Assembly: GCA_916610825.1 (NCBI GenBank)
Contig: OU744447.1
Coordinates: 26,351,037-26,415,036 of the forward strand
Reading direction: 5' to 3'
Source of the DNA: Haliclystus octoradiatus
Lineage: Eukaryota > Cnidaria > Staurozoa > Stauromedusae > Haliclystidae
DNA: 64,000 nucleotides
Of the stretch, positions 59,294-64,000 are shown in pieces; the stretch's first letter is position 1; the number at the start of each line of letters is the position of its first letter. Both the position numbers and the translations under genes were made by a program. The notes below the pieces were generated by a model. The model did not search any database and was not told where the DNA came from. It saw only the letters and a program-made list of their open reading frames with translations.

Positions 59294-59350
59294 TCAAGTC
59301 ACGTGATAACCACTCGGTCGAGTATAAATTCATTTCTGTTTCATGAGTTG

Positions 59351-59450
59351 TCGTCGGTTGGCGTAGCTCATTCGGATTGAGTCGAGACGAAGTTGCATGG
59401 TATGGGTAGAGAGTGCAGGGTATGCTGGTTCGAGTCCTGGTCGAGACGAA
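59351..59450 (+). mobile_element. tRNA-derived SINE-like head
   Basis: GGCGTAGCTCATTCGGATTG resembles an A box with D loop, and GGTTCGAGTCC (about 59429) is a near-consensus B box. They are about 70 bases apart, too far for a standard tRNA. The motif TCGAGACGAA occurs twice (about 59382 and 59442), suggesting an internal duplication or short insertion between the boxes. Confidence 0.5.
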
Positions 59451-59580
59451 ATTTAATTTTTCCCGAAATTTTTCTCGTTTACAAGTTACTGTTCGTTCAT
59501 TATACGCATGCGTTGATGGCCAGGGATGCGCTTCATATGTTTGTTAAAAAAAATTTGCAGCGCCTGCCTGTCACTTTTGC

Positions 59581-60265
59581 CAGAGCCATCTATTTACAAG
59601 AGTTGGGACACGCTTTCATGTGCCGCTATCGTCTCCTATTGGACAGATGCCATTCACGTGATTTTTTGGACGTCATTTTCGTACTTTCAACACCAGGGTT
59701 CTCATTCTTTTGGCACCAGGTTTCCTGTTTTAAGCAAAGCGTGCGGAAAAATACAACTTTTATCAGTGAAAACAAACATAGGCAATTAAATTATTAATTG
59801 TTGTGTTAATAGGCGCAATAGTAATCGAAATAAAAGTATTGTTTACTATTCCAACTGGGGACAAGAATTAGAAAAAAGTTGTATTTGACTGCAAAGAATA
59901 AGCGTAAGAGCGTAAGAGATACTCTACAAACTCCTTGTCAATTTAGCAATTCCAATAGCATTGATCTGATTTACTCTTGACGGGACTCTTGAGCAACATG
60001 CTGATGAGATCGATAACATAGCATACATTGAAGCAAATTTGTATTCTAATTTTGAGAGTCCAGCAAATAAATATGGAGAAAGACAACTCATAAATGGTTA
60101 TATTACTCTTGTTAAACAATCGCAAACCATTTCACAGAGTTCAAAATGGCTGAAAAAACACAACATTCTCTTGCACATGCGTACTGCTGTTGAAAACGTG
60201 CTCGGGTCCAGGCCAAAAAACATAAATGGCATCAGTGTCCCAACTCTTGTAAATAGATGGCTCTG
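59581..60265. mobile_element. hAT-type MITE, copy B
   Basis: The ends CAGAGCCATCTATTTACAAG and, inverted, CTTGTAAATAGATGGCTCTG match over the first 20 bases exactly and continue AGTTGGGACAC. The flanks ACTTTTGC (59573-59580) and GTTTTTGC (60266-60273) fit an 8-bp duplication with two changes. The interior matches copy A (39276-39848) over most of its length but keeps segments that A has lost (around 59608-59635 and 59680-59750). Confidence 0.92.
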
Positions 60266-60285
60266 GTTTTTGCTCCTTTAACTAA

Positions 60286-60466
60286 TAGAAAACGGTGCTG
60301 AGTCTTATGTATTCTGATACGTACACGCTGGGTGCGTATTGAGACGTGAAAGAGGCTTAAAAAATCAAGAGCCGCCAGTCGAGTGATTTTGGCCTCTTGA
60401 GTGTCTCATAGCAACCAAAGTGTTCGTATCAGAGTACTTAACACGGATAACCGTTTTCTATTTGTT
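60286..60466. mobile_element. Short hairpin MITE
   Basis: AATAGAAAACGGT at the left pairs with ACCGTTTTCTATT at the right. Pairing goes on through CTGATACG-ACAC, TGAGAC, AGAGGC and AAATCAAGAGCC-CCAGTCGA near the centre, so almost the whole 180 bases can fold into one stem. It starts about 20 bases after the hAT copy B. No clear target duplication. Confidence 0.8.
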
Positions 60467-60469
60467 TTA

Positions 60470-61820
60470 TAAAATATATAACCCACTGTTTATTTTGACA
60501 TTAAAATGCTCAAAATAATGATCATATCTAAATTCTCCTAAAATGATGTCACTGTAGAGACTAGAACTAGCGCAGATTTTCAAAACACAACAAGTTATAA
60601 AAATGGAATAAAATGGATTGAAAATAAGCGCAAAAGCATTGGTCAGCATTGAATACATTATTAAGGTAGAAGAATTAAAAGTATTATTAAGCTATTTGTG
60701 TACAGGATCATATGGGTTTACGCTTTTAAGGCAGTGAAATACTGAAATTGATCGTATTGTATCTTACAAAACTTCTGTATGAACTACGAATAGAAACATT
60801 GAACAAGGACATTTTATAGATTAATGTTTAATTTATGATTTTGCTTCCACATTGTTGTGATTTGTGTTGTTAATTCTAAGTTGAAGACTATTTTTAAGCG
60901 CTCTATCAATTGCAGCCTTTCTTTATATGAACGCCATTTTGTTATTGTTGCTACTTTGTTTCCTTTTTGGGTTTCAAGCCAAAATCCGTAATTTCACGAT
61001 TTTACGCCTGACACAAACATCAACGATAACCAATCATCGATCAGTATCACATTTTCCAATGATTCTATAAATAATTATAGTTTTCCAATCGTGCTGCTCT
61101 GGTGCGACTGGCTTTTTATAGGATGAACACTTTCATTCTAAAAATCTTGAATGTTTTGAATACAATCCAATCCTGTCCCCTGGTTTTATCTGTAAATAAA
61201 TAGAAAGTATCCATAGGTCCAGATCAAGGACCGAAATATGGGAACAATCATGTTAAAATTGCGGGTTATATCGCACTACAAAGAAAAATATTCATGATAT
61301 TGTTCAATAGAAATGTTGAATATTAGGTTTCAATTTTCAAACAGAATTTATAAAATCCGTATTTTTGAACCAACACATTTGACTGCAATTCTGCCTAGCA
61401 CATTCAACTGCTTCATTGAGCTTCGACTTCCATGACAAAAACTTTGCAATTAATGATTTCAATTCATTCAATTGCTTTAAAATGAAATAACATAATTCTA
61501 ACACGAAATAGTCAAAAAGAAATGGTTATTATCTTCGTTAGCAATAGCAATTCATCTTGATTATTTTCTTTTTTTTCAGTGGATATTTGGCTTACCACGC
61601 ATATCATTTTTGAGTTAATTGCTGCTCGTACAAAGCAAATAAGTGAATCTTTCAACATAACATTTTGAAAATTTATCTTGGGGCAGGCAGATTTAAATAA
61701 AAGACGGTTGACTAGTAGATACGAATTATTCTATATTTATGAACGTCGAAAGATATAAATGTGAAATATATTAATACAGTTTACGATATTGAAACTTTAA
61801 CTGCAGCTGAATTATGTTAT
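60470..61820. other. No gene seen before the TSP1 exon
   Basis: AT-rich sequence. A good acceptor-like TTTTTTTTCAG at about 61580 is followed by a phase-matching open stretch of about 29 codons that ends in a stop without a donor, so it is not called as an exon. Confidence 0.4.
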
Positions 61821-61824
61821 TTAG

Positions 61825-61989
61825 TGAATGGTACATGGTCAGCCTGGTCTACAACTGCTCAATGCTCTGAATCCTGTGGGGGTGGCAAGTTGGTGAAGCA
61901 GAGATATTGTACTCCACCGAAATGCAATGGCTCACCTTGTACTGGAATCAACCAAAAGACAGAGCAATGTAATACTGTCAGCTGTCAAG
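61825..61989 (+). CDS. Thrombospondin type 1 repeat exon
   Basis: The acceptor TATGTTATTTAG ends at 61824 and the donor AAG|GTGACC begins at 61990. The 55-codon exon enters and leaves in phase 1, the symmetric phase typical of TSP1 module exons. It encodes GTWSAWSTTAQCSESCGGG, then RYCTPPKC, PCTG and EQCNTVSCQ. These are the WxxW stretch, the CSxSCGGG motif and the spaced cysteines of a complete TSP1 repeat. Such repeats act in extracellular adhesion and guidance proteins. Neighbouring exons were not identified. The wider ORF 61761-62117 includes intron sequence on both sides. Confidence 0.85.
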
Positions 61990-62715
61990 GTGACCTTCGT
62001 TCTAAACTTTCTTCCACAGCTTTCATGTGTGATTCTTCTATAATATTCAATATCAAAACGGATACTATTTTGGTCGATATCAAACAAAGTCACTCGAACG
62101 ATGGTTTAGTAATTTGATGTAATTTTGAGTACAGTAATAGACACTTTCCATTAAAATTTCTTCTTAAAGAGCCTGTTGCAATACTGTAGTTTGGAATTGA
62201 TTTGTATTTCGTAGGAGATACGAGAGACAAGGCTAATGCGAAGTAATACAAAACAACGAGTTATCGAAAACAAGCTTCACATAATTTCCTTGTTATTATT
62301 GGGCCATGTCATTGCAAAATTGTCGATTATATCCATCATTTTATTTCATCATATCCACTTATATTTTGCTATTAACTAAGAAATTTATTTGTTTCAAGGC
62401 TCTATAAAATCCAAAGCGATATTTTGACCAAAAATCCAAATTCTATATCTTAATTTACTTTCCAGAGATAGGATAGATTGAAGTTCGCGTCAAAGTACTT
62501 TTCTTCCAGAAAAGAGATTTTTCATAAAGCTTTCTGCTAGCAAGTAGGTTGAAAATATTCATTTGGAGAAAACATCTCAAAACATGATAAATTTCGACCA
62601 TACAATTATTTATGAAATTTCATTGAAGCAATAAACTCAATAATCAGGATGGATGTGAAAATATATGCTCTACAATTTTACCAAATTTGCTGCGGTTTAG
62701 TAGGCAACTCACTTG
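61990..62715. other. No feature seen after the TSP1 exon
   Basis: AT-rich, presumably intronic. No second TSP1 exon was found to the right. Confidence 0.4.
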
Positions 62716-62872
62716 TGTTATGAGGGTAAATGATTGAGAGCGATAAAATAACATCCACTCTCGTAGAGATTTCAAAACGGAGTCAAATGTAATTAATAAA
62801 ATAAAGGGCAATACACAAGGGAAAGGGGAAGTCGATATTAGTCTAATTATGGTAATACGCATTAGCATAACA
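62716..62872 (-). mobile_element. LTR, 3' copy, of a compact LTR element
   Basis: 157 bases bounded by perfect short inverted ends TGTTATG...CATAACA. Its start is repeated at 63933 to the end of the window, with one substitution and one indel over about 67 bases. For the minus-oriented element this is the 3' LTR. A purine-rich AGCGGGGGTA (reverse complement of 62873-62882) lies just before it, as a polypurine tract would. Confidence 0.85.
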
Positions 62873-62882
62873 TACCCCCGCT
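62873..62882 (-). other. Candidate polypurine tract
   Basis: Minus-strand AGCGGGGGTA directly abuts the 3' LTR, the expected position for the plus-strand primer of an LTR element. It is short and contains one C. Confidence 0.4.
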
Positions 62883-63173
62883 GTTAAAGAAGCACCGCCC
62901 CGGTGTTTAACATCTACATTAATTATATATGAAGGTAAAATAATGGATAATTGCTAAATAAAAATAATAAAAATAATACAGAATAAATGTAAAAAAGGAT
63001 AGTTAGATATTTAATAAAATTGCAAATTATAGATAATATATCTATCACAACCAATCAATGAAGCAGTTGCATGTAATTAATAGATAAAAATTATGTTTCA
63101 AATATTATAGTTGGTCTTTTCTTCGTAGTCTTCGGTGTTACCGGTATGCCAATGTTTCTATAAGTCACGAGAG

Positions 63174-63386
63174 TTACGTTATAGGTCGGGCGTACAAAAA
63201 CGATTTTCTCTGAAGAATTGTATTTATTATATTTGAATGTTGTAATTCTTTTATGCTATGTTTATGTAGATGTGTGTTAATCAAATAAATACTACTGGTT
63301 GTACTAAGCTCATAGCAACTTGAAGTTGTACTTTGTTGTAATCTTTTTTTTTGTGAATGAAACAATCGTACCATCTGATTGCTCAT
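63174..63386 (-). CDS. Second small ORF of the compact LTR element
   Basis: 70 codons whose ATG overlaps the stop of the first ORF as ATGA (63386-63383), an arrangement that allows termination-reinitiation. The product is polar, rich in Ser, Thr, His and Gln, without recognised motifs. It may be chance or a frame-shifted remnant of a longer protein. Between it and the 3' LTR (62883-63170) nothing was recognised. Confidence 0.3.
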   Translation of the reverse strand: MSNQMVRLFHSQKKRLQQSTTSSCYELSTTSSIYLINTHLHKHSIKELQHSNIINTILQRKSFLYARPIT

Positions 63387-63817
63387 TTGCTTAAAATTTT
63401 GTTTAATAATTTGTCAGAAATAGGAGTGATTTCCAATTCGACATTACTTAAATCTTCATCACTTCCAGTTGATAATACGTTGTTTTTAATATGATGGTTT
63501 TCATTAACGTTATTAACGTCGTTGCTAACTGCTATAGCGGAAGGCGTTGTTTCCCTTCTCCACTGGAAACAGCAAGGTTTAGTGCAGCGAATATACACAC
63601 AATTGTATTCGCTTGCCATTTTACGTGCCAGTATTTCAATAGGGTAAGGCAAAGTTATTTCGAAATCTTTTACGTTTGAAGGTAATTGAGCCATAAATTG
63701 TTCTGTTTTAGCACGGGACTCGTTAACAGCTTCATTGTAAATTCTATTTTCAAATTGTTTATATTCCTTCTGTTTTCTCCGTATATATTTTACTAAGGAA
63801 TCCATAATTGTCGACAT
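63383..63817 (-). CDS. 144-residue unrecognised protein of the compact LTR element
   Basis: This is the first ORF after the primer-binding site, starting about 100 bases inside the element (ATG at 63817; another Met at the sixth codon). The first 60 residues are charged and helical (KYIRRKQKEYKQFENRIYNEAVNES). A segment PYPIEILARKMASEYNC with CVYIRCTKPCCFQW follows, then an acidic, Asn/Ser-rich tail. I do not recognise the family. By position it could be a reduced gag or an acquired gene. No protease, RT or integrase fits in the remaining space. Confidence 0.55.
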   Translation of the reverse strand: MSTIMDSLVKYIRRKQKEYKQFENRIYNEAVNESRAKTEQFMAQLPSNVKDFEITLPYPIEILARKMASEYNCVYIRCTKPCCFQWRRETTPSAIAVSNDVNNVNENHHIKNNVLSTGSDEDLSNVELEITPISDKLLNKILSK

Positions 63818-63915
63818 TGTAGACGATTGAATGGTATAAAAATTATAACCAAAAATAAGCCATGAGAATATTAATTATATGATACAAACAAAATGTATAA
63901 TAAAATAAAATTGAT

Positions 63916-63930
63916 CCTTTTCGGGCTCCA
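63916..63930 (-). other. Candidate primer-binding site
   Basis: Minus-strand TGGAGCCCGAAAAGG begins two bases after the 5' LTR end. It starts with TGG, complementary to a tRNA CCA end, and resembles retroelement PBS sequences. The priming tRNA was not identified. Confidence 0.65.
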
Positions 63931-63932
63931 AA

Positions 63933-64000
63933 TGTTATGAGGGTAAAATGATTGAGAGCGATAAAATAACCTCCACTCTCGTAGAGATTTCAAAACGGAG
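63933..64000 (-). mobile_element. LTR, 5' copy (cut by the window edge)
   Basis: TGTTATGAGGGTAAAATGAT and onward repeats 62716-62783 almost exactly. Only the part next to the internal region is visible. If it has the same length as the other LTR, the whole element would be about 1.37 kb. Confidence 0.85.

Larger units (their letters stand above)
59145..59570. mobile_element. Inverted-repeat unit enclosing TTAGGG repeats and a tRNA-like sequence
   Basis: The left arm (about 59148-59206: CGCCTGCGCAGATTTTTATT, AACAAAC, GAAGCGCATCCCTGGCCATC) is the reverse complement of the right arm (about 59514-59570: GATGGCCAGGGATGCGCTTC, GTTTGTTAAAAAAAATTTGC, AGCGCCTGC). Between the arms lie three TTAGGG units, two ATCACGTGAT-type palindromes and a pol III-like sequence. 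It ends about 10 bases before the hAT MITE copy B. No coding content. Confidence 0.7.

Noticed and set aside
59393..59797. 134-codon ORF
   Set aside because: It crosses the border between the tRNA-like unit and the hAT MITE, so it cannot be a conserved gene.
61580..61670. Possible exon before the TSP1 exon
   Set aside because: It has a good acceptor and compatible entry phase, but reaches a stop after about 29 codons without a donor.

Overview
This window is AT-rich nuclear DNA from a metazoan, most likely an aquatic invertebrate. The exact group (tunicate, cnidarian, mollusc or other) cannot be settled from the sequence. The reasons are spliced exons for secreted-type domains (a thrombospondin type 1 repeat and a PAN/apple-like domain with signal peptide), GT/AG splice sites, a short TTAGGG array, long microsatellites, and a mix of BEL/Pao, DIRS, Penelope-like and non-LTR retroelements with several kinds of DNA transposon. 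No bacterial-style genes or operons are present. A 500-N assembly gap lies at 38025-38524.

Layout. 1-4040: a BEL/Pao integrase fragment (+) meets a BEL/Pao gag-protease fragment (-) tail to tail. 4576-5925: the C-terminal part of a retroelement protein, split by a 1 kb inverted-repeat element. 5.9-13.6 kb: mostly featureless, with a tRNA-derived SINE, a minus-strand terminal exon (10550-10905) and a LINE 3' fragment. 13.8-19.3 kb: two further BEL/Pao gag regions separated by a TTTCA pentamer array. 19.6-22.1 kb: two Penelope-like RT fragments. 22.7-29.0 kb: a DIRS element (-) whose tyrosine-recombinase frame is cut by a 3.47 kb transposon with GC-rich termini and an 8-bp target duplication. 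29.0-31.5 kb: a TTAA-flanked MITE and a Penelope-like fragment with a GIY-YIG domain. 32.4-46.6 kb: a signal-peptide/PAN exon (+), a nearly full-length LINE (-) with an internally deleted endonuclease, the gap, several hairpin elements, and a terminal exon (+) that looks related to the one at 10.5 kb. 46.58-48.10 kb: a 1.5 kb AAT microsatellite. 48.6-57 kb: a large inverted repeat with nested palindromic elements and LINE pieces. 57.6-60.5 kb: LINE, tRNA-like and MITE sequences. 61.8-62.0 kb: a TSP1 exon. 62.7-64.0 kb: a compact LTR element encoding only a small unrecognised protein.

The host-gene content is three or four isolated exons. Everything else that can be explained is transposable-element debris, often nested. 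Several insertions are unusually well proven, because the interrupted reading frame resumes across the target duplication. The best candidates for something undescribed are the compact LTR element at the right edge with two ORFs overlapping by ATGA, the pair of cysteine-bearing terminal exons at 10.5 and 46.2 kb, and the 3.47 kb GC-ended transposon.
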